A program made the translations under genes and the position numbers. Positions 23,791 through 36,267 of a stretch of DNA of 64,000 bases are shown here, piece by piece. Position 1 is the stretch's first letter. The number at the start of each line of letters is the position of its first letter. A model generated the notes under the pieces. It searched no databases, was not told where the DNA came from, and saw only the letters and a list, made by a program, of their open reading frames with translations. This DNA is from Lycium barbarum (Eukaryota; Streptophyta; Magnoliopsida; Solanales; Solanaceae): contig NC_083341.1 in assembly GCF_019175385.1 (NCBI RefSeq), positions 24,622,203 to 24,686,202 of the forward strand, given 5' to 3'.

Positions 23791-24164
23791 GGATCCAATA
23801 ACCACAATGGGTAAAACATGAAGGTATCGTCCTAACTGGGCGGAGCGATCCTTATCCTACGCTGGCATACGTAGTTTCAGGCTATCTGAGCCTTCTCAGT
23901 AATCTGTGCAACTCCCAAAACAGGATCATGGATATAGTTGGCTTAGCAGCCCATGAATTATATAACTTGCTTGTAAACATGATTCTTGCTTGTATTACAT
24001 CATGAAGATAATAGATAATATAACTTGTACGAAAACACGGAGACATGTAGGATTTTCATGAAAATAAGCATAATAGAACATATCTTGCATGTAAGAACTC
24101 ATGGAATGCAAGGTATGAGTCGTCATGGATTACAGACAGATTTACAATAACCAAAAGGGAATAT

Positions 24165-25624
24165 TGATATGCTCAAATCACACCTTTTATTAGTGTAAAG
24201 CGGATGTTGTCAAATATAGTAACTCAACAAGGTTGGGGTCGAATCCCACAGGGAATATGGTGTGAAAAGGTTACTAAAATCGTAGAATGCTTAATTTAGG
24301 TATAATGTCTTACTCCGATGATTTTGTAGAAAGTTGGTTGTTTATGACTAATTGCTAAATAATTGCTTTAGATTGTAATATATGGTAAAAGAAAACAAGG
24401 TTGTGTCCCTATCAGATAAAGTGTATGAGCATGGATATTGATCTTGATATACTTTTAATGGATCGTTATATGAATGCACTTAACCTCTATGTGAATCTCT
24501 ACTATTTCCCAATAAATAAAGATTATTTCTTTCTATGATTTTCCCAAATATAAGAAAGTTGATATGAAGAACTGTTAATTATGCCAAGTAAATTCTTCAT
24601 ATTCCTAAGTGCATTTATTAAACGAAGTTTAAATCTTTGAGTTCTTTTTATTTATTCTTACCCAACCCTAAGTACTTTTCCAATTTAAATAAAGTTGATG
24701 GCTTTAATTAATGTTTGCAACCATTAATTATGAATGAAGAACAAAGAATAAATAAACCCTAACAATCCATTATGCATATATCAATCCCAATTCCCAATCA
24801 CAAAACGCCCACCTTTGGGTTCACAACCTTAGTAAATAATTTAGCTACTTAGAGAAGAAGAAGAACAATAACAGATAATTGAGACCATAATGCTTACGAA
24901 TGATTGATTGGAATTGAAGAAAAAATAATTTCAATTGTTTGTAACCCCAAAAAGCTCCACAAACTATGAGTATTCAATGCTAAGGAAATTAAGATTGAAA
25001 TCTGGTCAATTGTGGTCTACAAAAACCCTACATCAGGTATTTATAAAGGTCCAAGTCGTGAAAAATAAGTTGATAAAAATGCCCCCGTCGAATCAACATA
25101 CGGACCGTAAATATTATACGGCCCGTAAAATCATTGCTCATGTTAGTAAAATATCATCCTGATGCCCAGATTTACGCTCCACTTTGACGGACCGTAAATA
25201 TTTTACGGTCCGTAGAACTGGACCGTAAATATTTTACGGTTCGTAGAACTGGACCGTCAATTCTTCCTTCAATATGAGACTTCCTGTAATTGATCTACGG
25301 TGGGATTTACGGACCGTAAATAATATACTGTCCGTATTTTCTGCCGTGAATTTCCTCTAAACGTAGCAGCTCTCTGTCACTGATCTACGGTGGAATTGAT
25401 GGCCCGTAAATATTATACGGTCCGTCTTTTTGCTCCGTAAAATCCTAGCTTCAGTTATTTCTCTTTTTTGAACATCTGTTTAAGCCATTTTCACGACTTT
25501 CGCCATAAACACAATAAATACCTGTAAACAACAAAAACACATCAAAAGACCCAAACTCGCTTGAACAACAAGTAAAACTCGCAATAAAAAAGCATCAAAT
25601 GTGCCAAAATTTCGCGACACATCA
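24165..25624 (+). mobile_element. Solo LTR (1.46 kb) nested in the left chromovirus LTR
   Basis: Bounded by TGATATG at the left and ACATCA at the right, with perfect 5-bp duplications AATAT (24160-24164 and 25625-25629). No primer-binding site, polypurine tract or coding region is present and no second LTR copy lies inside, so it is a solo LTR or a very small LTR element. It includes GGTCGAATCCCACAGGGA (about 24238-24255) and a cluster of ACGGNCCGT palindromes. Orientation is not certain. Confidence 0.75.
25098..25432. repeat. Cluster of ACGGNCCGTAAATATT palindromes
   Basis: About five hairpin-capable units of the form ACGGACCGTAAATATT followed by TACGGTCCGT occur near 25099, 25186, 25220, 25299 and 25398. 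Each stem is 9-12 bp with an AT-rich loop. Sequences between the units are also similar (CTACGGTGGRATT), which suggests tandem amplification. Confidence 0.8.
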
Positions 25625-26639
25625 AATATTAAGAACACAATAATGAAGTAGTAATAGATGGTATATCATGGTACATGAAATTAGGGTTATCATAAACATG
25701 TCTAGAACCCTGGTTTTTAGTGAACTTTCATATAATCATGGAAGAACGTGGCGTCGGGAAAAATATTGATGTTTCCACACGCGGATAGAAATCCTACGTA
25801 CTTGTAAACCCTCCAAACCTTGTAATAAAAATCCAAAAGCTTGAACTATGAACCTTGAGGTGGGTTTTTTTGAAAACCTTAGGTTAGGAATGACGAACCT
25901 TTGTTAGATTACATGAATGCATGTTAGAATTGACTTGGAAGGGCTTGGAATGGCTTACCTTGATGTTTTGAATTGATGGGAGAAGAAAACCTTCATTCTA
26001 GGCCTTGGGAATTGTGAAAACTGATTTTTCTAGAATGAAGTGTCGTATTTATACTGTTTGTTGTCGGGGAGGTTTGACGGTGCACTTGACGGTACGTCGA
26101 TGTGTCGACGGTCCATCGAGTTGCTTAGACGGTCCGAGTCTATTTTTGACGGTGCATCATCGATGGTCCATCGATTCGATCATACTATTAGTAGTCTGAG
26201 AAAGTCTAGAGAGTTTGCAAAATGAGGTTCTAAGGAAGGTGCATTTTGACGGGCCGTCGATCAATCGATGGTATGTCTCTCTGGCTGTCGAATGCCACCC
26301 GTAGAACTGAGTCTGGTTTTTCGACTTAAACTCCACCTTTTTGGCTTCCGAGATCCCTGAGTCATAGACGTGGCTTAGTTTAAAGGTATGTGGTGTTACA
26401 AAATCTCCCCCTTGGGATCATTCGTCCTCGAATGATGGGTTATGGTTAAAAGTTTGACTAGATATGTCTTGAGTACGTGAACGTGAGGAAACTTGACATG
26501 GAACATGGAAACTGCATTTTCATGACATGGATACATGGAAACATGAATGTTGTGGAACATGAGCACTGGATACATGAGTGTGAAACATGAGACATGACAT
26601 GGACTATGGAAGGTTTACCTTGAGCATTCTCTGCTTGTT

Positions 26640-26960
26640 CTTCGAACAAATGGGGATATCTAGATTTCATATCTTCTTCGGCTTCTGATGTAGCCTCTTC
26701 AACTTTCTGTCTCCTCCATAAGACCTTTACTGAGGCTACTTCCTTAGTTCTCTACTTGCGAACCTGACGATTAGGAATAGCCACAGGGACCTCCTCATAA
26801 TTCAAACCATCCTTAACCGTTATAGTGTAAGTAGGACAACCAGTGACGGGCTTCTCACACACTTCCTTAACATAGACACATGGAACACTGGATGTACAAC
26901 AGCCAACTCTTATGGAAACTCAAGCTCATAGGATACTTGACCATCCCTTCACAGGATTCT
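26640..26960 (-). pseudogene. Chromovirus pol C-terminus (chromodomain-like tail), left copy
   Basis: The minus-strand translation carries the end of pol with a YEEVPVAILNRQV-like segment and ends at the KSRYPHLFEEQAENAQGK tail. The right copy shows the same region intact with VEEATWEAEEDM. Such tails are thought to target chromoviruses to particular chromatin. Stops and shifts separate it from integrase. Confidence 0.65.
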
Positions 26961-28087
26961 ATAAGGTCCAACATATATGAGACTAAGCTTCCCTTTCTTC
27001 CCCAATCTCATAACACCTTTCATAAGTGAAACTTTCATGAATACCCAATCATCAACTTGAAACTCTATGTCTCTTTGCCTTACATCTGTATAAGACTTTT
27101 GGCGACTTTGAGCCGTTCTCAAACGCTCTTGAATCAACTTGACTTTTTCCATTTCCTGATAGACCAAACATGGTCCTAGCAGTTCTGCTTCACCAACCTC
27201 AAACCAACCAATGGATGATCTACATTTTCGCCCATAGAGAGCTTCAAACGGTTCCATCTTGATACTAGCATGATAATTGTTATTATAGGAAAATTCAATG
27301 AGGGGAAAATGGTCATCCCAATTACCTTTGAAATCTAGGACGCATGCTCCCAACATGTCCTCAAGAGTTTAAATAGTGCGCTCTACTTGGCCCTCTATCT
27401 GCGGATGAAAAATTGTGCTGAGGTTTACCTTGTTACCCAATCCTTTCTGAAAGGACTTCCAAAAGTTTGTTGTGAACTCAGCACCACGATCTGAGATAAT
27501 GGACACTGGGTTCCATGCAACCTGAAAATTTCCTGAATATACAACTTGGCATAATCTTCTACTGAATCTGTGGTCTTGACTGGCAATAGTAAGTTGGTCC
27601 ATAATCATCCAACTCGAGTCATGTCTGTGGGATGAGCGTGGTAGACCTATTATGATGTCCATGTTTATCATCTTCCATTTCCAAACCGGAATATCAATAT
27701 TCTGGGCCAAACCACCAGGCACGCTTGCTGATAATTCAGACATTTAGCCATAAAATCTGCTACATTCTTCTTCATATCATTCCACTAATAAATCTCTTTA
27801 AGATCATGATACATCTTAGTAGAACCTGGGTGAATGGAATACCTGGAGTTCTGAGCTTCTGACTTGATTCGCTCTCTGAGCCCATCTACATCTAAAACAC
27901 ATAATCTGCCTTGGTACCTCAAGGTACCATCATCTCCCTCTTTTTCAAAAGTCGTTATCTTATGCTTGTAAATCCCCTCTTTCAGCTGCAATAAAAATGG
28001 ATCATTAAACTGCTTATCCTTCACTTCAGCCACTAAGGAGGAATAAGCCCTATTCTGAACAACAACATCATCGTCCTCGGAGTCCAA
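26949..28087 (-). pseudogene. Chromovirus integrase, left copy (broken)
   Basis: Three minus-strand frames cover the integrase: an N-terminal part (28087-27785, with DGTLRYQGRLCV and HPGSTKMYHDL), a core (27743-27369, with INMDIIIGLPRS and ISDRGAEFTTNFWK) and a C-terminal part (27356-26949, with DHFPLIEFSYNNNYH, FEALYGRKCRS and KGKLSLIYVGPYRIL). Two catalytic aspartates are recognisable (NMD and SDR) and the glutamate lies in EGQVE. Stops at about 27784, 27660 and 27370 and the missing zinc-binding tract make it inactive. Confidence 0.82.
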
Positions 28088-28756
28088 GAGTCAAACTCCT
28101 AGATTAGCTAGACGGTAAACTTCCTTGGTCATAGATCTTTTATCTGCTTCAACGTGAGCTAAACTTCCCATGGAATGCCGACTAGGAGCATCGGCTACCA
28201 CATTCGCTTTCCCTGAATGATAGAGAACATCGACATCATAGTCCTTAAGCAATTCGAGCCATCTTCTTTGCCTAAGATTCGGATTCTTTTGCTTGAAGAT
28301 ATACTACATGCTTTTATGATCGGTGAAAATATCAACATGCACTCCATACAAATAATGACGCCATATCTTACGTGCAAAAACCACGGCTGCCAACTCTAAG
28401 TCATGAGTCGGATATTTCTTTTCATGAGTCTTAAGCTGGCGAGGCGTATAAGCTACAACCTTACCATGCTGCATTAAGACACATCCGAGACCAATTCCCG
28501 AAGCATCACAATAAAGCACGAACCCTTTGGTTCCCTCTGGTAGCGTCAGAACTGGAGCAGAAGTCAATCTCTTCTTCAACTCTTCAAAGATTTGCTCGCA
28601 TGCATCTGACCACTGAAACTTAACCATTTTCCGAGTCAACTTAGTCAACGGAGCTGAAATAGAGGAAAATCCCTCTACGAAACGCCTATAGTAGCCTGCC
28701 AGACCCAAGAAACTTCTTATATCAGATACTGAGGTGGATCTGGGATAACTTTTCAC
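28088..28756 (-). pseudogene. Chromovirus RT end and RNase H, left copy
   Basis: The minus-strand frame 28756-28304 starts in the RT C-terminal region ([20 protein letters not shown]) and holds RNase H with [35 protein letters not shown] and FTDHKS. A stop follows KSM, and the rest (LRQRRWLELLKDYD and a NVVADA word) is readable downstream. It aligns closely with 30349-30971 on the opposite strand. Confidence 0.85.
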
Positions 28757-29575
28757 GGCATTTTCTGAGAGTCAACTCTAACGCCTTCACCTGAAATTAC
28801 ATGGCCTAGAAATGCCACTAACTTAAGCCAAAATTCACACTTTGAAAATTTAGCATAAAGCTCACGATCCTAAAGTGTCTGCAACACTATTCTGAGATGT
28901 TCTACATGATCAGTCTCACTACGGGAACACACAAAAATATCATCAATAAATACAATGACAAATAAATCAAGATACGACTTGAAGACCCTGTTCATGAAGT
29001 CCATGAAAACTATTGGTGCATTTTTCAACCCAAATGACATGACAAAAAAATTGGAAATGACCATAATGGGTTCTGAAAGCGGTCTCAGGAATATCAACTT
29101 CCTTAACCTTTAACTGATGGTAAACTGATCTGAGGTCAATCTTGGAATAACACTGGGCACCCTAAAGTTTGTCAAATAAATCATCTATTCTGGGGAGAGG
29201 ATACTTGTTCTTAATGGTGACTTTGTTCAACTGGCAATAGTCAATGCACATGCGTAAGGAACCATCTTTCTTTCGGACAAACAAAACTGGCGCTCCCCAA
29301 GGTGAAATACTTGGCCTAATAAATCCCTTGTCTAGAAGATCTTTTAACTGAGCTTTTAACTTTTTCAACTCTGCTAGAGCCATTCTGTATGGAAGAATAG
29401 ATTTTGGCTCAGTGCCGTAAAGTAAATCAATTCCAAATTCTATCTCCCTATCGGGAGGAACTCCGAGAAGATTTTCTGGAAACTCATTAACGATTGGTAC
29501 AGACTGGAGAGTTGGGGTTTGGGTCTCTGAATCCCTGACCCGAACTAAGTGATAGATATACCCCTTGGAAATCAT
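28757..29575 (-). pseudogene. Chromovirus reverse transcriptase, left copy (broken)
   Basis: The minus-strand frame 29575-29162 gives the RT N-terminal region ([64 protein letters not shown]). A stop follows. Frame 29097-28870 holds [10 protein letters not shown] and the catalytic FIDDIFVCS, a form of the YXDD box. The two halves and the next RNase H frame are separated by stops and small indels. Confidence 0.85.
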
Positions 29576-29579
29576 TTTT

Positions 29580-30000
29580 CTGGCTTTGAGATAGGAAATA
29601 AATCTACCCCTGGGTACTACTTAGTTACCCTTCCACTCTATGACTGGTTTGTTAGGAAATTCAAATCTTACAATTTTGGTTCTAAAACCCACTGTAGAAT
29701 AACATGAAGCTAATCAATCCATAACCATGATTACATCAAAGGCTACCATTTCCAACTCTGCTAAGTTGGCTATGGTTCTGCGGTGATAGACTAAAACTGA
29801 GCAACCCCTATAAATACGTCTAGCTACAATATACTCTCCAATTGGAGTGGAAACCTCAAAGGGTTCATGCAACTTTTCTAGTTCTATTCCAAATTTCTTA
29901 GCAACAAATAGGGTTACATAACATAAGATGGATCCTGGGACAATAAGGGCATAAACATCGAAAGTGAAGGCTGTTAGTGTACCTATACAACATCTGGACG
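29580..30000 (-). pseudogene. Chromovirus protease region, left copy, with active-site loss
   Basis: On the minus strand VYALIVPGSILCYVTLFVAK lies where chromoviral proteases carry a D-[ST]-G or DPG site; the codon at 29941-29939 reads GTC (Val) instead of an Asp codon. Further on, RIYRGCSVLVYHRR and a DVIMVMD segment keep family order. A stop follows DVIMVMD. Confidence 0.65.
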
Positions 30001-30059
30001 TGCCTCTATATCCTGATGACCTACTAAAGCATACAAGCGGTTTCGACCTCCGCCGGCAT

Positions 30060-30348
30060 TGCTAGACTTGGCTACAGCATGCCCTGACTGGGCTTGATAA
30101 TTACGAGGAGCTACTGAATTTGTGGACTGAGCCACTTTACCACTGGTACCCTACCTAGCTGATGGACAATTTCTCTAAAAATGGCCCTGTTGGCCAAACC
30201 CATAGCATATATCCAAGCCCATACGACACTCCCCTGGGTGCCTCTTACCACACTTGCTGCAAATCGGATTATCATAAGCCTACTGACCCACACAAGCCTA
30301 AGAGTAAGAGTAAGTTGGCCTGAAATTCTGCCTCTTTTGATCATTTCG
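30060..30348 (-). pseudogene. Chromovirus gag fragment with zinc knuckle, left copy
   Basis: Minus-strand translation shows CSKCGKRHPGEC followed by CYGFGQQGHF, a retroviral CCHC nucleocapsid. A frameshift or stop interrupts the second half. Upstream gag is absent because the element is cut at about 30348. Confidence 0.7.
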
Positions 30349-30971
30349 TAGAATGTTTTTCTTCTATCTCTGCTCCGTTGACTAAGTTTACTCAGAAAAA
30401 GGTTAAGTTTCAATGGTCAGATGCTTGTGAGCGAAGCTTTGAAGAGTTGAAGAAGAGACTAACTTCTGCTCCATTCTTGATGCTACCAGAAGGAACCAAA
30501 GGGCTCGTAGTTTATTGTGATGCTTCAGGAGTTGGTCTCGGATGTGTCTTAATGCAACATGGTAAGGTTGTAGCTTATGCATCTCGTCAGCTCAAAGTTC
30601 ATGAAAAGAATTATTCGACTCATGACTTAGAGTTGGCGGCTGTAGTTTTTGCACTTAAGATATGGCGTCATTATTTGTATAGAGTGCATATTGATATTTT
30701 CACAGAATACAAAAGCCTGCAGTATATCTTCAAGCAAAGGGAGATGAATCTTAGGCAGAGGAGATGGCTCAAATTGCTTAAGGATTATGATATGGATATT
30801 CTCTATCATCCGGGAAAAGTGAATGTTGTAGCCGATGCTATTAGTCGGTGTTCCATGGGGATTTTATCCCACGTTGATGCAGATAAGAGAGTTATGACCA
30901 AGGAAGTTCACCGTTTGGCCAGTCTTGGAGTTCGACTTTTTGACTCCGAGGATGGCGGCGTGGTTGTTTAG
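30349..30971 (+). pseudogene. Chromovirus RNase H region, right copy
   Basis: The frame holds [69 protein letters not shown] and [20 protein letters not shown], then [14 protein letters not shown]. RNase H is better preserved than on the left. The frame ends in a stop after GGVVV at 30971. The 5' part of RT is missing. Confidence 0.85.
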
Positions 30972-32116
30972 AAAAGCCCTTTCCTCTTTAGCCATTGAAG
31001 TCAAGAAGAAACAGTTTAGTGATCCCTATTTATTGCAGCTGAAGGAGGGGATTCACAAGCATAAGACGACGGCTTTTGAACAAGGGGGAGATGATGGTAC
31101 CTTGAGGTACCGAGGCAGATTATGTGTTCCAGATGTGACTCAGAGAGCGAATCATGTCAGAAGCTCACAACTCGAGGTATTCCATTCAGCCAGGTTTCAC
31201 TAAAATGTATCATGATCTTAAGGATATTTAATGGTGGAACGATATGAAGAAAAATGTGGCAGATTTTGTAGCTTAAGTGTCCGAACTGTCAGCAAGTGAA
31301 AGCCGAACACACTAGAGGCCTGGTGGCTTGGCTCAGAATATTGATATTCCTGTCTGGAAATGGGCAATGATCGACATGGACTTTGTATCAGGTCTACCTC
31401 TTTCATCTAGGAGGCATGAATCTATTTGGGTGATCGTTGACCGGATTACTAAGTCGGCGCACTTTTTGCCAGTCAAGACCACAGATTCAGCAGAAGATTA
31501 CGCCAAGTTGTATGTTAATGAAATTGTCAGATTTCATGGGACCCCAGTGTCTATTATTTCAGATCATGGTGCTCAGTTCACAACAAACTTCTGGAAATCC
31601 TTTAAGAAAGGATTGGGTACCAAGGTTAATCTCAGCACAGCTTTTCATCCGCAAACAGATGGCCAGGCAGAGCTTACTATTCAGACCCTTGAGGATATGT
31701 TGAGAGCATGTGTCCTAGATTTCAAAGGTAATTGGGATGATCACTTACCCCTCATTGAGTTCTCTTATAATAACAGTTATCATGCTAGCATTGGGATAAC
31801 ACCATTTGAAGCCTTGTATGGGCGAAGGTGTAGGTCACCGATTGGTTGGTTTGAAGTTGGTGAAGCAGAATTGTTAGGGCCAGATTTGGTGTATCAGGCT
31901 ATCGAGAACGTCAAGTTAATTCTAGAGCGTTTGAAAATGGTTCAGAGTCGCCAGAAGTCTTACACAGATGTGAAGTGGAGGGACTTAGAATTTTCAGTTA
32001 ATGATTGGGTGTTCCTTAAAGTCTCACCCATGAAGGGTGTTATGAGATTTGGCAAGAAAGGGAAGCTCAGTCCCAGATATATTGGACCTTACAGAATTGC
32101 CACAAGATTAAGCTGA
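30972..32116 (+). pseudogene. Chromovirus integrase, right copy
   Basis: The N-terminal part (30925-31203) and the core frame (31328-32116, 262 residues) are separated by stops. The core has all three DDE positions: MIDMDF, ISDHGAQFTT and the Glu in TDGQAELT. It continues with IEFSYNNSYHASIGITPFEA and KGKLSPRYIGPYRI. The zinc-binding HHCC segment (near CPNCQQVK at about 31280) sits in a broken stretch. The core looks functional but the polyprotein is not. Confidence 0.85.
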
Positions 32117-32588
32117 TGTACACCCAGTGTTTCATGTGTCCATATTGAGGAAGTGTGTAGGAGACCCGTCGTTGGTTGTTCCTGCTGATACTATAACAGT
32201 TAAGGATGGTTTGACCTATGAGGAGATCCCCGTATCCATTCTTGATCGTCAGGTTCGCAAATTGAGAACTAAGGAAGTAGCCTCAGTGAAAGTCCTGTGG
32301 AGGAGTCAGAAAGTTGAAGAGGCTACATGGGAAGCAGAAGAGGATATGAAATCCACATACCCTCATTTGTTCGAAGAGAAAGCAGAGAACGCACAAGGTA
32401 AATTTTCGCAGTCCATGTTATGCCATGTCTCATGTTTCACGCTCATGTCTCATGTCTCGTGCTTCAGTATTCATGTAATCACGCCATTTCATATCCCATT
32501 GTTTCATGTCATGTTCCTTTCACGTTTATGTATTCAAGCTATGTCCAGTCTCAATCTTAACCATGACCCATCATTCGAGGACGAATGA
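32117..32588 (+). pseudogene. Chromovirus pol C-terminus with chromodomain-like tail, right copy
   Basis: The frame holds FHVSILRKCVGDPS, YEEIPVSILDRQVRKLRTKE, VKVLWRSQKVEEATWEAEED and YPHLFEEKAENAQGK. The WRSQ...EATWE pattern is the Tekay-type chromodomain-like end. A one-base shift separates it from integrase. A conserved non-coding strip (TTCGAGGACGAATGATCCC) and the polypurine tract follow. Confidence 0.8.
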
Positions 32589-34396
32589 TCCCAAAGGGGA
32601 GATATTGTAACACCTCGTAAATCTGTACTAAATCATACTCATAACTCAGGAGGTTAGAAACCCAAGAAGGAGAGTGTGGGAATCGAAAACATGTTTCAGT
32701 TCAGAAAACAACATATTACGCTCTAAGGGACGGTCCATAAAGTGTGTTACGACCCGTCATTCAAACCGTAATGGGTATGCTTGAAAAATCACCGTCTCGT
32801 AACTTTTGGACCGAAGGACGGTTCATCGTGACGGACCGTAACATGAGTTACGGCCCGTAACGTGGCAGCGTAACCCGACCCCAAAATTTAGAACCTCACT
32901 GGAAATTTCACACATGTTACGGTCCAGTGTTACGGACCGTAGTGGTGCCGCGACTGAGACCATTAAAAGACGGGAAACTCAGTTTTATTTCACAAGTTTC
33001 ATTCCTGTAAGCCCTAGAACGACCTCCTACTCTCTTCCATTGTCAACAATACCAAGGTAAGCCTACTCTAATTATTTCAAGTCAATTCCAATATATATCC
33101 TTGTAATCTAACCAAGAAATCATTGTTCCTAACCTAGGGTTTTCAAGAAAACCCATCTCAAGGTTTAAGACTCAAGAGTTTGGAAATCTTCTTCAAAGTG
33201 CAAGTCTTTAAATTCAAGTCGTAGAGCGATTAAGGTATGTAGACACTATCCGCGTGTGGGAACATCCTTGTTCTTCCCCATGTTTCAGTATTCCATGATT
33301 AGACACCGGGTTTTAGGGTTCTAGGTATATTCATGATAAACCCTAGACAGTTGAACCATGATATATTATATTATCAATTATAATTCCTTTGATTAGTCTT
33401 AATTTATAGTTTTGGTGATTGAGACTCGGTCTATAATCTATGAAAAACCCATAACTTGTATCCCATGGGTTCTATAACACACGATATGAGATATTATGTT
33501 TATTTCCATGAAAAGCTTGTATATATGTATTTATTGTCATGTCTTCATGTATCCATGTTCATGTTTAGAATCAGAAATCATGTCTTCAGTTATCTTTCAT
33601 GTTTGGGAGTTGTATTAATACTGAGAAAGCTCAGACATCCTGAAACTACGTATGCCAATGTAGGATAAGGTTCACTCTGCCTAGTTAGTGTTGACACCCA
33701 ATTTTGTCCCTCCTTTATTTAATTTTATTTACTCGGGCTTCTAAATTTATTGACGAGCTAAATATTTTATTTTCAGTTTTTATCGCTACTACTATTAATA
33801 TCGCTACTTTTATTTTCAACATTACGAGTATTACTTTATCACAAATTTTAAATGGTTCGTCATCGTTTCATTTTAGGATTTGTACTCGTTAAATTAATTT
33901 TACTTTGTTAAATCCTTACTTTCTATATACTAATTACTATTTATCTTCACATAATAAATATTGTACTAGTTGTCAAATTAGAAGCCCACAAATAATTGAA
34001 ACATAAAAAGAAGAACTCATTTTCGGACCAACAAACGGACCAGCCCACATTATTCCCCTACCCAAAACAATTCAGCCCACACTTAAAATTTAACTCAGCC
34101 CCATGTTAATTTCGGACCAGTCCACTATTTTATACCTGACCCGGCCCACTACCTAAATTAAAACCCTAAACTCTTTAATCCCTAACCCCTTTTCAGCCGC
34201 CTCCTTCACTTCGTCCTCTCTTCCTTCTCTCCTCTCACCATCGCCGCTCCCCTTCCCGCTCCCGTCTCTCTCCTCACACTCCTCTCCACACCAGCTCCAC
34301 TTACCCCTGTCCCCCGCTTCGTTCTGCCATCCCCACGCCTCACACCCACGCTCCTTCCACTTCTCTCTGTCTCCCATTCCCAACATCTCCCTCATA

Positions 34397-35593
34397 TGCA
34401 TCCACTTAATCCTATCCAATTATTATTATTAAATCATTTATCCCACTAAAATCCAATATTTACTCTGTACTCATATAATTAATTTCTTGATCACAAGTCA
34501 CTTAAATAGAAATCATTTTTAATACACTCCATATTCATTTTCATGGTCATGTGACATAGCAGTAGTCCATAGCCCCTTTTGGTACACACAAAATATTATT
34601 TCCAATCACTATCATTCCACTTTCGAGTCCTAAATAATTTTGGGACGTCATTCCTTTTACACATTGATCTCTTGATTCCCATACTTAAATATGACCGAAT
34701 CCTCGAGGTTCATATAAATTTGCTCATGTTGGATGGTCAAATTTCCAGGTTCATTATTTGGGATATTATAGCTTGGACCGTATTTCATTCAAATAAATTT
34801 TGAACCTCGACGAAACTTATTTTCTTCCATTGGTTTAACTTCAAATCCTTACTATACATGTATACCATCACTTTAATCACCTATAAGCTTGGGGGACAAC
34901 CTCGTGTCCGTTACTAATATCATTTAACTCGCACACTTCCCAACGTATGAAAATACGGGATCTAACAACACGTGCCCTCCTATGTGGCATCTATATTTTT
35001 TTTTTGAATGACCATGGAATTCTTTTTTAAAAAATATTTATAGGTGTTTGGGAGCACGGTTGATCTTTTCCATACATGGAATTAGCTGCTTACATTCAGT
35101 TCACTTATCAAAAAGATGACTTTGACTCAAGCACTATGCCTAATAATTCCCAAGCATTTGAATCGTGGGGTCCACTTCCCCTATATAGTATAAATGAATT
35201 GCACAAACCTTAAGGTAGCAACAGATCATCAAGTTATATTAATATGAGTCACTTTGATGTTTTACATCAATCCTACACGTGGAATACACCTAATTAAAGT
35301 AAATTTCCTCTCTTGTCTTTTTCGTTTTTTTTTTAAACGGGTGGGGCCCACTTGTAATAATTAAATTAATTAATTTTTAATTGACCAATAATCATTACTT
35401 AATAATCTAATCACAATTAATTAGCTCCTAGTTTCCAATAATATTTCTACTCTAAATAAATTTACAAACAATTTATGTTCTAATAGAAACCGGAAATTAA
35501 AGATTTCTATTTCGTGCCCGAAAATGATCCCGTCTTTAACTTGAGTCGATTCTTTTGCGAATAACTCGACGTATAAAATTACGGGATATAACA
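34397..35593 (-). repeat. Truncated 3' LTR of the inner gypsy element
   Basis: 1,197 bp nearly identical to 38797-39993. It stops at 34397, where the outer LTR sequence resumes, while the partner LTR continues another 2.5 kb. Confidence 0.8.
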
Positions 35594-36267
35594 TCCTCCC
35601 CCCCTTTAGAACATTCGTCCTCGAATGTCAAACTAGTCCTATAGGGTCTTACAAAAATTTCGGGGGATTTTTTTTTTTTTTTATTGCTATCACATGTAGT
35701 CTCATTCTCTTCTTTTTCCTATTTCTGGAAAAATTTGGGCAGAGTTTCCTCTGTACTTCTTACTATCCCAAAACCTGCACGCAAGAAATACCAACAATGC
35801 CTCACAGGGCCAACATATATACGCATATATCATATCGTATCATAGCCATACAGGGCTCCCAATATTAACAACAGTATGAAAATGATGGACTTACCTCGTA
35901 TGTCTAATCCAAACTGCACCTGTTACACTTTCCTGTTTACCTTCCCTTTCAATCTTTAACCTTACATTTCAATCGTACTTCAAATACCTTACCCGACATA
36001 CATTCTTCGTACTGTTGCTTACCTCCGTACTTTGTAACTTCCAATATCATTAGTCACTTTCTTCTGTCGATGTCGTTCTACTGCTGAAACCAAGGGTTAG
36101 TGTAAGGAATTTCATTTCCTATGACTGGGCTCTATCGCACGATCTAAGATATGAAAGAAAGGTAACATCCTAAATGTCTTGTAGCCTCATGTTTATAGAT
36201 GTGGTGCACAACACACCGATAAACAAGACTCTACTAGACACGGTCTGTAGACACTCCGAGGAAGGAC

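Larger units (their letters stand above)
22998..26400 (-). repeat. 3' LTR of the left chromovirus, split by a nested solo LTR
   Basis: On the minus strand it starts TGTAACACC at 26400 and ends GGCGTGACA at 22998. A 1,460-bp nested element plus one 5-bp duplication accounts for the excess length; the LTR proper is about 1.94 kb. The right-hand chromovirus has a homologous LTR that ends GGTTCGGGGTGTGACA. A purine tract (complement of 26401-26413) precedes it. Confidence 0.8.
22998..30348 (-). mobile_element. Tekay-like Ty3-gypsy chromovirus, minus strand, 5'-truncated and defective
   Basis: On the minus strand the order is gag zinc knuckle, protease, reverse transcriptase, RNase H, integrase, chromodomain-like tail, polypurine tract, 3' LTR (26400 down to 22998). 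The 5' LTR and most of gag are missing; the element ends at about 30348, where an oppositely oriented relative begins. Frames are broken by stops and shifts throughout. The TGTAACACC LTR start, HPQIEGQVE-type integrase motif and VEEATWEAEEDM tail fit the Tekay/Del branch of chromoviruses. Confidence 0.85.

Noticed and set aside
34153..34419. An 88-codon charged frame rich in Gly, Glu and Arg on the minus strand
   Set aside because: It is the antisense of the CT-rich LTR tract and crosses the junction with the inner element.
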